This document shows, one piece after another, positions 32,277-40,520 of a DNA stretch of 64,000 bases; positions within the stretch are counted from its first letter, which is position 1, and each line of letters opens with the position of its first letter. The translations under genes were made by a program, and so were the position numbers. Source of the DNA: Gallintestinimicrobium propionicum (GTDB lineage: Bacteria; Bacillota; Clostridia; Lachnospirales; Lachnospiraceae); contig NZ_JAOQJY010000010.1 of NCBI RefSeq assembly GCF_025567525.1, positions 1-64,000 on the forward strand, written 5' to 3'. A model generated the notes under the pieces. It ran no database searches, was not told where the DNA came from, and saw only the letters and a list, made by a program, of their open reading frames with translations.

Positions 32277-34999
32277 ATTTCTCCTGCACCTTCCTCTGCC
32301 GTCATGTCCTCTACTGTCCCGTGTGTCTCTCCAGACGTCTCTTCCTGTCCAAGCTCAGTCTCTTCTACACCTCCGTCCTCGGATGGAACGCCCGTCTGGA
32401 TTTCTTCTGTTTCTGCAGGTTTCTCTATGACCTCTTCTGTTTCCGGAAGCGTCCCGGCCTCTTCCGTACTTTCCTCTGTACTCTCCCCTTCTGTCTCTGC
32501 TTCGGTCGGGCTGTCTGTATCTACAGTTTCCTCTTCCGTTTCGGGTACATCCCCATTCTCCGGTTTTGGCATCGGCGGCGGAGGCGCTGTATCTGCCTGC
32601 GGTCTTACGATCAGCTCCAGGCCTATTTCCGGCACTTCCATCACACGCGGGCTTGTATCCATTTTTCCGGCTTCCGGATACACGATGTGCGCTCCGGTAA
32701 TCTGACCATCGCTGAGTCCACAGCCCAGCTCATAATAAATCGGCTTCCCATCCTCTGATGTGGGCAGCTTACATTTTAAACTTCCGCGCTTATTTGCCGG
32801 CTGGTCACCGCAATCATAAGCAACTCCCCAATACGGGTCGCCGCCAGCCCAGTCCACCCAGATCGGATGGGATTTGCAATGGCTGTTATGCTCATGCGTC
32901 CAGTTATAGCAAGCGTTCTGATGGGTATGGTAAACTGCCTTTGTATAGCAGCCACCCTCCACATCCTGATGTGCAACCTCCCCCACATGCGTCCCCTCTG
33001 CGTCTGTGTGGTAATGGTAATCATAGGAAATTTCCCCCGGTACCTCCTGCACGCCGATCACAAGCTTCTGGGGAATCTGCAGGATAGCTTCCCTAAATTG
33101 TGAAAATGTGGCATCCTGACTTACTTCCATCCCTTTTGTGAGCAATGCGGATGCCAATCCCTGCTTTCCATTACTCACAAATGTAAAAACCGATTTTAAC
33201 TGGTCGTTTAATTCCGTTTTAAGCTGCGTAAGAAATTCCTGCATACTGGTCTGATACGCGCCAACAGCATTGCCGACCCCTTCCAGCCCTGCATTCATGC
33301 TGGCGTTATGCTGCGTAATGCTTTCTTTGATACCGGAATGCCCTTCCTGTACCTTCGCACCATGGGCAGAAATACTATCTAAAATAATCTGCTGGTTCCC
33401 CTTCAAATCTATTCCCAGCTCCCCGATAGCATCCTGACCGGCACCCTGCGCCTCCTGCAATTTCTCAAAATAAACTTCCAAAGCACTATTCAAGGAAGAA
33501 AAAGACGCATTCAGCTGATCCAGGTTTTGCTGCATTGATGTCCCGAGGCTTGCCCGCATCCCGTCAAGCACCTTTAACGTTTCTGCATGATCGGCTTCTG
33601 TATCCGCTGAAAGCTGTGTGATCAGTACCTCCAGCTGCAGATATGCAGCTTCCAGTTCACCGTCTATCTTTTTTGTGGCTTCCTCGATAGCATGCATCAG
33701 CTCCTGACAGTTTTCCTCCTGTTTCTGGTCCATCGTTTTCAGCGCAGCACCGATCTGTTCTTTTGTATCAGAAATCTGCACATGGATTTCCGACAGCCGT
33801 TCCTGAAGCCCGGCTGCAGACAGATTGATGTTTTCAGACAATTCTTCTAATGATGCCTTTGTCAAAAGCTCCATCGAAGAGAAACGGCTTTCTATATATT
33901 CCATATTTTCTTTTGCCGTTCCCTGCAGATTCTTCTCCAGCTCTTCCAGTATCCCTTCCAGCTCACTCTTCTTGTCAGCCATCTCTCCCTTTAAATCTGT
34001 ACCGAGCTCTGCAAGCGCTTTCTGTCCGCTCTCCCCGATTTCCGTTAACTGCTCCTGTGTCTTTTTGACCGCATCGTCCAATTCCTGAAACTGCTTTAAC
34101 AGCTCCTCCTGATGCAGCTGCCCTTTCTGAGCCATCTCTTTTAATGTATCCGAAAGGGTTTCCTGTGCATCTGCCAGCTGCTCCCTGACGCCCGAAATCT
34201 GCTTTTGCAGCTCTTTTGAGCTTTCCCGTAGCGTTTCTTCATGTGCTGCATGATATTGCTCCAGCTTTTCCTGTGTCTGTCCGACTGCCTGATCGACCCG
34301 TGAAAGCCCTTCCCCAATCTCTTTCATGGACTCCGAAACCTGTTCCCTGATCAGTTCCGTTTTTTCCTTCAGATTTTCAACAGATGTCCCAAGAGACTCC
34401 CCTTGAGAAAAAACCTGCTCCAGCGTATTCTGGTTATCCTGTATCTGAAGGTCCAACTGCGTCAGATGCTCCGAAACGGACGACAGGTTTTCTTCCATCT
34501 GCGCTGTCACACTGCTTTCCAGATGTTTGACCGTCGTCTGCGTCTTTTGCTCCGATGTGTACACTTCCTGATAGGCATTCACATATAAATCCGTAAGAGC
34601 TTCCGCCAACTGATGGATTTCCTCTCCGGAAAGCCCTAAATTTAATTCCAGAATCGCCTGTTCCAGCGCTTTCACCGCAGATTCACGGTCAAAGGAGCTT
34701 CCATCCCCGAACAGTCCCTCCAGCATCCGGATTGCGGTATCGATCACTTTTTCCTTTTCGCTCTCCCCCAGTCCCGAAAGCATCTCCAGCCCATTGTCCT
34801 CTCCCTCCAGATATGCTTCAAAAACTTCCTGCATGGTCGGGATTTTTTCCCTGCATCCATGCATAAGTCCTCCTGTCAAAAGTGCCGCTGCCACAATTCC
34901 TGCCCCTGCCAGCAAAACGATACGATTCCTTTTTCCAGTTTCCTTCTTCTGTCTATTACGGCTGGTTTCACAGCCATCCTTTTTTCTTTTTTCCATCAT
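32273..34999 (-). CDS. Giant coiled-coil membrane protein with His/Cys-rich C-terminal domain
   Basis: The protein has about 908 residues. After a very basic start comes one membrane segment (IVLLAGAGIVAAALLTGGLM), then roughly 550 residues of heptad-rich coiled coil with many repeats of leucine-glutamine-glutamate type. A region at about residues 660-770 is loaded with His and Cys (YHYHTD, YHTHQNACYNWTHEHNSHC, YDCGD, LGCG), suggesting metal binding or disulphides. The end is an acidic Thr/Glu-rich tail. The start at 34999 follows AAAGGA; an upstream ATG at 35017 is possible. It may form a cell-surface or channel-spanning fibre in conjugation. Confidence 0.78.
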   Translation of the reverse strand: MMEKRKKDGCETSRNRQKKETGKRNRIVLLAGAGIVAAALLTGGLMHGCREKIPTMQEVFEAYLEGEDNGLEMLSGLGESEKEKVIDTAIRMLEGLFGDGSSFDRESAVKALEQAILELNLGLSGEEIHQLAEALTDLYVNAYQEVYTSEQKTQTTVKHLESSVTAQMEENLSSVSEHLTQLDLQIQDNQNTLEQVFSQGESLGTSVENLKEKTELIREQVSESMKEIGEGLSRVDQAVGQTQEKLEQYHAAHEETLRESSKELQKQISGVREQLADAQETLSDTLKEMAQKGQLHQEELLKQFQELDDAVKKTQEQLTEIGESGQKALAELGTDLKGEMADKKSELEGILEELEKNLQGTAKENMEYIESRFSSMELLTKASLEELSENINLSAAGLQERLSEIHVQISDTKEQIGAALKTMDQKQEENCQELMHAIEEATKKIDGELEAAYLQLEVLITQLSADTEADHAETLKVLDGMRASLGTSMQQNLDQLNASFSSLNSALEVYFEKLQEAQGAGQDAIGELGIDLKGNQQIILDSISAHGAKVQEGHSGIKESITQHNASMNAGLEGVGNAVGAYQTSMQEFLTQLKTELNDQLKSVFTFVSNGKQGLASALLTKGMEVSQDATFSQFREAILQIPQKLVIGVQEVPGEISYDYHYHTDAEGTHVGEVAHQDVEGGCYTKAVYHTHQNACYNWTHEHNSHCKSHPIWVDWAGGDPYWGVAYDCGDQPANKRGSLKCKLPTSEDGKPIYYELGCGLSDGQITGAHIVYPEAGKMDTSPRVMEVPEIGLELIVRPQADTAPPPPMPKPENGDVPETEEETVDTDSPTEAETEGESTEESTEEAGTLPETEEVIEKPAETEEIQTGVPSEDGGVEETELGQEETSGETHGTVEDMTAEEGAGEM

Positions 35000-35074
35000 C
35001 TTTTCCTTTCTTCTCATTAATCGTTTTCTCTTCTGGACCGGTTGGGTCCCTGCACCTGCCTGTACCTTTTTTGT

Positions 35075-35356
35075 TCATCCCGTTTTTTCCTCATTTAAAA
35101 GCCCTGATAGGTCTGATATCAGGCTCAGCCTTAAACGGTCCGGCATTGTACGGAACGCTGCCCTCACAAATGCTTCTACCGTCTCCGGGGACTGGTCACC
35201 CGGTTCGATCACTGTCACTTTACGCAGTGTTACCTTCCCGTCCGCTATCTCCAACGCCACGATATCCCCATATCCAATCCCGGTTTCCACACGCAGCTCC
35301 TTTGGAATCAATACCCTACCTTTTGCATCCATCAGCTTATATATCCTCTTCTCCAC
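35075..35356 (-). CDS. AbrB/SpoVT-type transition regulator
   Basis: The 93-residue protein has the AbrB swapped-hairpin motif at the N-terminus: YKLMDAKGRVLIPKELRVETGIGYGDIVALEIADGKVTLRKV. The remaining 45 residues are helical. It starts at a GTG with GGAGGGGAGTA before it and overlaps the previous gene by 20 bp. Such regulators are common on conjugative elements and probably act on the element's own promoters. Confidence 0.87.
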   Translation of the reverse strand: MEKRIYKLMDAKGRVLIPKELRVETGIGYGDIVALEIADGKVTLRKVTVIEPGDQSPETVEAFVRAAFRTMPDRLRLSLISDLSGLLNEEKTG

Positions 35357-35723
35357 TACTCCCCTCCCTGTTTTCTATTTCCGCAAGATTTTGGCAAAAT
35401 GCTTCTGCCTCCTCTTTTGTCACACTGATTTCCATTTTTTCCAAATCCAGCACGAGGGAAGCAATCTGTGCACATTCTTCCGTCAGGTCTTTCATCCTCG
35501 CCCCCGGCCTGTATCCGCCGCACGTCCGGATGTATCCCTTTACCCGGCTGTCATACATCCCTGTCAGCATATTTTTTATCAGTGCAAAATAAACGCCGAC
35601 CATGCAGGAATCCTCTATCCTTACCGCCGGCATACCATCCCAGCCTAAAGCCAGCTGCTGTCTGCCCCCGGTGCGCGATTCGATCAGTTCCCGTGCCCGG
35701 TAAAGTTTTTCCAGATTTGTCAT
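35337..35723 (-). CDS. Conserved element protein of unknown function
   Basis: The 128-residue, soluble, helical protein has no recognised motif. It contains KNMLTGMYDSRVKGYIRTCGGYRPGARMKDL, a basic centre that might touch nucleic acid, and an acidic end. It overlaps the adenine methyltransferase stop as ATGA and the AbrB-like gene start by 20 bp, so the three genes are translated together. Its conserved pairing with a methyltransferase in this operon is the only clue. Confidence 0.62.
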   Translation of the reverse strand: MTNLEKLYRARELIESRTGGRQQLALGWDGMPAVRIEDSCMVGVYFALIKNMLTGMYDSRVKGYIRTCGGYRPGARMKDLTEECAQIASLVLDLEKMEISVTKEEAEAFCQNLAEIENREGSSGEEDI

Positions 35724-36652
35724 CCCCCACCTCCCAGAAATTCCGGGGCAAAAAGAGTCATCTGACCGCTGCTGCGACGCTTCTCCTCCGGATCATAGTT
35801 CGTAATGATCAGCTCCCTGTACTCGCTCCCTTTCTCATAGCGCTGTGCCATGTTATTCAGGCGGGTTGCTTCGGTCAGATAATACCCTGCGTACAAATCC
35901 CTGATATAGCTGCAGTCGTTATAGCTGACCATCCACTTTCCCTGACATCCTGCCAGCGTGTTTTTTAACCGTATATGGTCCTGCTCCGGGAAACTCACTT
36001 CGTAATAATCTTCCGTCATATAATAGGGCGGGTCACAATAGAAAAAAGCGCCTTCCCGGTCATACTGCCGGATCAGCGCCTCAAAATCCTTATTTTCAAT
36101 CACGGTATCCGCAAGCCGTTCCGCCGCCTCCCTGATCAGAGAAAAAACCTTCCTCACATCAAAAGGCTGGCAACTGTAGGACGTGCAGCCGCTCCCATAG
36201 CTGTAGCGGATTATCTTATAAAATGCGGCTGCCCTCCGCACATCCTCTGCCACTGCTTTCCCCTGCAAAAGCCCCTGCATCTCCTCAAATTCTGCCGGCG
36301 GAAGATTGTGAAATGCCAGCTCCAGTTCTTCTGCTACCTGCTTTCTGCCACACTCCCCCATTTCCAGAAAGCTTTTAATCTCCATAAACTCATCCCGGCT
36401 GTTCAGCGGCAAAAACCCCAACACCTGCAAAAGCTCCCATGTCCTGTTTTTTACACACCGGTAAAGGTTGATCAGGTCTGCATTGTAGTCATTAAACACT
36501 TCCATCACACCCTTGTCCGGTTCTTTTCCAAACAATACCCAGCCGCCACCACCAAAAACCTCAATATAGCGGTCATATTTTGCGGGCATCATCCCATAAA
36601 TGGTTTTCCGCAGCGCTTTTTTACCGCCTACCCATGAAATAAAACTGTTCAG
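35720..36652 (-). CDS. N6-adenine DNA methyltransferase (Dam/D12 class)
   Basis: The enzyme has the catalytic motif DPPY (in FFYCDPPYYMTEDYY) and the SAM-binding motif YIEVFGGGGWVLFG. The first ATG at 36592 would leave out the conserved N-terminal segment FISWVGGKKALRKTIYG, which is open in the same frame up to a stop. A CTG at 36652, with AGGACAGGGGG before it, would give the usual start NSFISWVGGKK and a 310-residue protein. It is likely that translation begins there. No restriction partner is present; it probably guards element DNA. Confidence 0.85.
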   Translation of the reverse strand: MNSFISWVGGKKALRKTIYGMMPAKYDRYIEVFGGGGWVLFGKEPDKGVMEVFNDYNADLINLYRCVKNRTWELLQVLGFLPLNSRDEFMEIKSFLEMGECGRKQVAEELELAFHNLPPAEFEEMQGLLQGKAVAEDVRRAAAFYKIIRYSYGSGCTSYSCQPFDVRKVFSLIREAAERLADTVIENKDFEALIRQYDREGAFFYCDPPYYMTEDYYEVSFPEQDHIRLKNTLAGCQGKWMVSYNDCSYIRDLYAGYYLTEATRLNNMAQRYEKGSEYRELIITNYDPEEKRRSSGQMTLFAPEFLGGGG

Positions 36653-36704
36653 CTTTCCCCCTGTCCTTTCCTCTTTTCATACAATATCCACTCCTGCCCG
36701 GATT

Positions 36705-37046
36705 TTATTTTCTCCCGAGCCACTGCTTTAATTCTGTCTCAGAAATCTCCTGAAATTCTCCCAGCGAAATATATTCTCCTGCCATTTTTACAGGATTTTC
36801 CGGATGATACTCCCCATCCGCCCCAATTGGCAGCTTTTCCCTGCAAAGGATACTTCCCATCCGCCTGTGTTCCACACGCTCTTTTATTTTTCCAAAACTG
36901 CAGTCCTCCCTCTCCGAGTCCTCCACCTCATAGCAAAAAATCCCTTCCGGCACACTATTCCGGTCCAGCCTCATATAAGAAAACAGGCAAACCCTTCCGT
37001 CTACCTCGACCAGATCATATCCTTCCATCTTTGCATCAAATCCCAT
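36705..37046 (-). CDS. LPD28-like small element protein
   Basis: The 113-residue protein has the pattern VCLFSYMRLDRNSVPEGIFCYEV, then FGKIKERVEHRRMGSILCREKLPIG, and a C-terminal EFQEISETELKQWLG. It resembles a small domain recalled as LPD28 (large polyvalent protein-associated). Such proteins are often coded near ArdA and methyltransferases at the leading end of elements. AGAAGAAAACA precedes the ATG. The function is unknown. Confidence 0.68.
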   Translation of the reverse strand: MGFDAKMEGYDLVEVDGRVCLFSYMRLDRNSVPEGIFCYEVEDSEREDCSFGKIKERVEHRRMGSILCREKLPIGADGEYHPENPVKMAGEYISLGEFQEISETELKQWLGRK

Positions 37047-37102
37047 TGTTTTCTTCTCTCCTTATCTTTTGATTTTTCCTCTTCCAAGCTCCCCTGCTTC
37101 CT

Positions 37103-38608
37103 TCATCCCATCCGCATCCCTATCCCTCCCCTCCCGACATCTGAATGCCGCAATGATGCATCCTTTAACTTTTCTTCTGTCGTAATGAAATAGTCGCTGC
37201 CCGAATTCCAAAAACTGACATACAAGTCCCCCTCTTCTGTCCGGATCGGGCGCTGCTCAAATCCCTCTCCCCATCCGTCGCTTGCCTGACCGCTCCATTC
37301 AGCTATTACCGCATTCAGCTCTGTATCTGAAAGCTTCCCATAGCTTTCTATCTCCAATACTCCCCACAGCTCCCCCTGCCACACTTCCACATCGGGGAAC
37401 ATCCGGAATACTTTCTGTCTAAGAATCCGGTTTCTTATATATTCCGCTAACCCACGGTCGCCTTCTGTATCCAGCTGCTCTTTTATGAGCTGCTTTTTGA
37501 TCGCACTGACATACCTGCACAGCTGCGTTGGCGTGATTTCCTCAGGCTCATCTGATTCATACCCTTCCTGTCCATACATGAGCGCCGTTAAGGGGCTAAA
37601 CAGTCGTATCCCCTCAAATTCCTTCGGCAGCATCTGTATTGGCTTATCTTTCCGGAATATCAAGCCATGTTCCGTTTGTACGATTCCATTCTTTTCCATT
37701 TGGGAGAATCCATAGCCTTCTATGTCAATAAATGGCGCGATTTTCTCATCCAAAACAATCTGTGCCTCCTCCAGCAGATATTCTCCATAATCCTCCGCTG
37801 TCACAATTTTTTCCGGGAGGAACTCATACTGTTCCAGCCGCATGGCAATTTCCACCACTTCCTGCATATTTTCCGGACGTTCTGCTTCCAAAGCAGAAAA
37901 CAATTTTTCCATCCCTTCTTTCGAGCACAGGAACTTCTCCTGTTTTAAACACCCCGCAAATGCATTCATCCCCCTGATTCCATAGGACAACGGAAGGACC
38001 TCTTCTATCCCCTGATACCGGCTTCCATAAAAACAAATCCTTCCTTCTTCTATATCAGACACCCCCAGCACTTCCGCGACCCTCTCCAGCTTTTCCTCAT
38101 CCGCAGGAAGGGACAGGGGATACCATCTGCCATAGTCCCTTTTATAAAATGGAGAATCCAGCCGCAGCCAAAATACCGAATCCTTTTCATATCCTACATC
38201 CGGTAACGGCTCCGAATCATACACTGTATCCAGCACTTCTCCCGTCCTGATAACCTTTCCATCTTCCAATAATTCAAATTTATCCAGGTTACAGGACAGG
38301 TTTACCATTTCTTCCAGCGTCTCAGGATGTTCCATCTCCAGTGCCTCCTGAAAGACCTGCTGTTCTTTTCTGGTCAGGCACTCCATGCGCCGCTCCAAAA
38401 AATCGACTTCTTTATATCCTTTTTCTGGTGGTACTTCTTTCCCGATCAGATATGGGGCAAATACGCTGCCGCCTGATTCTACTTCTACAATTTTCGCTGC
38501 ATTCATTCCCAGCTGCCCTGACATTTCCCTTATCGTCTGCCTTGGCGCAGGGAATCTGGACCATATCTTCTGACCTGTAGTTATGGCTTGAAAACATACT
38601 TTTAACAT
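37103..38608 (-). CDS. ArdA-like antirestriction protein with duplicated modules
   Basis: The 501-residue protein is acidic. Two regions look alike: ETLEEMVNLSCNLDKFELL (about residues 96-114) and ENMQEVVEIAMRLEQYEFLPEKIVTAEDYGEYLLEE (about 240-275). Both resemble the helix and the D/E-x-Gly-x-Tyr-x-x-x motif of ArdA, a DNA mimic that blocks type I restriction enzymes. It is the first gene of the element's transcript, a position typical for antirestriction genes that must act at entry. AGGAG precedes the ATG. The assignment rests on similarity in pattern, not on a full alignment. Confidence 0.62.
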   Translation of the reverse strand: MLKVCFQAITTGQKIWSRFPAPRQTIREMSGQLGMNAAKIVEVESGGSVFAPYLIGKEVPPEKGYKEVDFLERRMECLTRKEQQVFQEALEMEHPETLEEMVNLSCNLDKFELLEDGKVIRTGEVLDTVYDSEPLPDVGYEKDSVFWLRLDSPFYKRDYGRWYPLSLPADEEKLERVAEVLGVSDIEEGRICFYGSRYQGIEEVLPLSYGIRGMNAFAGCLKQEKFLCSKEGMEKLFSALEAERPENMQEVVEIAMRLEQYEFLPEKIVTAEDYGEYLLEEAQIVLDEKIAPFIDIEGYGFSQMEKNGIVQTEHGLIFRKDKPIQMLPKEFEGIRLFSPLTALMYGQEGYESDEPEEITPTQLCRYVSAIKKQLIKEQLDTEGDRGLAEYIRNRILRQKVFRMFPDVEVWQGELWGVLEIESYGKLSDTELNAVIAEWSGQASDGWGEGFEQRPIRTEEGDLYVSFWNSGSDYFITTEEKLKDASLRHSDVGRGGIGMRMG

Positions 38609-38642
38609 GATGTACTCCTTTCTGCTATCCTGTGTTTTTTAC

Positions 38643-38682
38643 GAAAAAAAGCCGCAGCTCTCATAAAAGAGAAACTACGGCT
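38643..38682 (-). terminator. Terminator-like hairpin in the leader of the first element gene
   Basis: On the minus strand AGCCGTAG pairs with CTGCGGCT (one mismatch) and GAGA-type inner bases extend the stem, followed by seven T (38649-38643). It lies 35 bp before the ArdA-like gene, in the same direction. It may stop read-through from the chromosome or act as an attenuator for the element operon. A candidate promoter further upstream (TATTAT with TTGGTG 18 bp earlier) would make the hairpin part of a leader. Confidence 0.7.
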
Positions 38683-38966
38683 TTCTTATGATGAAAAAAT
38701 CAATAATACTTTATTCCCCCAAATAACACCAATGCGCTCAGTATTTAACTCTTGTTGACTTCTTTTTACTTTCCCTTCTATCTCCCCCCACTAAATAATT
38801 TGCTTATAAATTCACAAGTTACTCCATTGTCATCTATTTTCTCCCTTCCTTTCTCCGATGTCATCTGTCAAAAGCTCAAAAAATCGAGGTCGAAAACCGT
38901 CCATTTCCGCCTCGATTTTTGTTCATTTTTCAGTTTCGAACCACAATATCTTGTGGTTATACAACC
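38683..38966. other. Non-coding right-end region of the element, with palindromes
   Basis: No gene is supported. An 11-bp perfect inverted repeat (AAAAATCGAGG, 38879-38889, with CCTCGATTTTT, 38910-38920) followed by T on both strands is a likely bidirectional terminator for rlmD. AACCACAA (38939-38946) pairs with TTGTGGTT (38951-38958) around a 4-nt loop, and CCACAATA recurs close to the rlmD stop. This is the probable border of the element and of the chromosome, but the exact junction cannot be fixed. Confidence 0.6.
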
Positions 38967-40382
38967 CTATTTCCCCTTATCACCACAATACGTCATCATT
39001 ATCACTGTCTCCACATGTCCCCCCATCGGGAAGTTGTCAAACGCCCTGCCGCATTTTAACTCATAGCCCTGGCTGCAGAGATATTTTAAGTCCCGGGCGA
39101 GGGTCGCGGAATCGCAGCTGACGTAAACCAGGCGTTTCGGGCGCATTTTTAAAATGGTATTGAGGCACTCTTCGTCACAGCCCTTGCGCGGAGGATCAAC
39201 AACGATAACATCCGCAAAAATTCCTTCTGTTTCGTATAAGTGCGGCAGCACTTCCTCCGCTTTTCCGACATAAAATTTCGCATTGTCGATGCCGTTGCGC
39301 ACTGCATTCTGGCGCGCATCATCGATTGCCTGCGGGACAATTTCCACGCCGTAGACCTGTTTCGCCTGGCGCGCCAGGAACAGGGAAATCGTGCCGATTC
39401 CACAGTAAAGATCCCAGACTGTCTCATTTCCGGTCAGTCCTGCATAAGAAAGCGCCTGACTGTAAATATTTTCCGTCTGAACCGGATTGACCTGATAAAA
39501 GGACTGGGGTGAAATTGTGAAAACAAGCCCGCCGATCGTGTCCTCAATGCGGTCTTTTCCGCGGATCGTCCGGGTTTTCCTGCCCATAATCACATTTGTC
39601 CGCTCTGTATTGGAATTGACCGAAAAGCTGGTCATTCCGGGCACCTTTTCAAACAGCCTGTCCGCAAGCTCCTGCTCTGCCGCAAACGAACTGCCGTTGA
39701 GAATCAGGCAAACCATAATCTGTCCTGTTGAAAAGCCTTTACGGATCAGGACATGGCGCAGCAATCCCTTTCCTGTCGTTTCATCGTATGCTGGAATTTT
39801 CTTTTCCGTACAAAAATCCAGCACAATATCCAAAACGATTTTGTTTTCCGCAACGCCGAGCGCACAGTCCCTGTTTTCAATAATCGTGTGTGTCCGTCCG
39901 GCATAAAAGCCCGCAATCAAACGACCATTTTTGTCCATTCCGACCGGAAACTGCGCCTTGTTGCGATAATGGAACGGATGCTCCATCCCGACCGGCGCTT
40001 CCATAATTTCCTCTACAAAATCCGGGGCAAAGCCGCCGATCCGGATCAGGTTGTTTTTGACCTTGCGGTCCTTAAAGGCGAGCTGCTTTTCATAGGAAAC
40101 CGCCTGCAGCTGACAGCCGCCACACTGTCTCGCATACGCACAGACCGGCTCCACGCGGTCGGGCGACGGTTCCAGCACTTCTTCCAGACGCGCAAAGGCA
40201 TATCCCTTTTTCGGTTTTACGACTTTTGCACGCACCGTATCGCCCAGAACCGCGTCCTTGACAAACAGCGTATAACCATTGCCTGAAAGGGCATCGGAAT
40301 CCTCCAGATGTCCGATGCCCTCTCCGTCAGTTCCCATATCTGTAATTTTCACTGTAAAAATCTGATTTTTCTGTATATTCAC
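38967..40382 (-). CDS. rlmD: 23S rRNA (uracil-5-)-methyltransferase, RlmD/RumA-type
   Basis: The protein makes m5U in 23S rRNA. It has a TRAM-like N-terminal domain, four Cys likely holding an iron-sulphur cluster (CAYARQCGGCQL plus a later one), the SAM motif VWDLYCGIGTISLFLA, the DPPRKG motif and the catalytic Cys in VSCDSATLARDL. The GTG at 40382 is preferred since GGAGG precedes it; an ATG at 40394 is the alternative. After HVETV only 11 residues follow. Many relatives have a longer tail, and the 3' end is a known insertion point for conjugative elements, whose right end lies next to it here. Confidence 0.92.
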   Translation of the reverse strand: MNIQKNQIFTVKITDMGTDGEGIGHLEDSDALSGNGYTLFVKDAVLGDTVRAKVVKPKKGYAFARLEEVLEPSPDRVEPVCAYARQCGGCQLQAVSYEKQLAFKDRKVKNNLIRIGGFAPDFVEEIMEAPVGMEHPFHYRNKAQFPVGMDKNGRLIAGFYAGRTHTIIENRDCALGVAENKIVLDIVLDFCTEKKIPAYDETTGKGLLRHVLIRKGFSTGQIMVCLILNGSSFAAEQELADRLFEKVPGMTSFSVNSNTERTNVIMGRKTRTIRGKDRIEDTIGGLVFTISPQSFYQVNPVQTENIYSQALSYAGLTGNETVWDLYCGIGTISLFLARQAKQVYGVEIVPQAIDDARQNAVRNGIDNAKFYVGKAEEVLPHLYETEGIFADVIVVDPPRKGCDEECLNTILKMRPKRLVYVSCDSATLARDLKYLCSQGYELKCGRAFDNFPMGGHVETVIMMTYCGDKGK

Positions 40383-40520
40383 GTCATCCTCCATGCTTCG
40401 GCAGCTGCGCTGTATTTTTACCGCTGCAGCTGCGTAGAATGCACGCCGGTCGTACTTTCTACGTCCGGCTATGCAAAACCTGCGCAGCTGCACTGCGTCC
40501 ATTCCTTCGGCTGAGCCGTC

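Noticed and set aside
31642..35648. Several plus-strand frames of 160-290 codons opposite the coiled-coil and neighbouring genes
   Set aside because: They mirror regular codon use of the minus-strand genes, are rich in Ser, Pro and Phe, and lack ribosome binding sites and domains.
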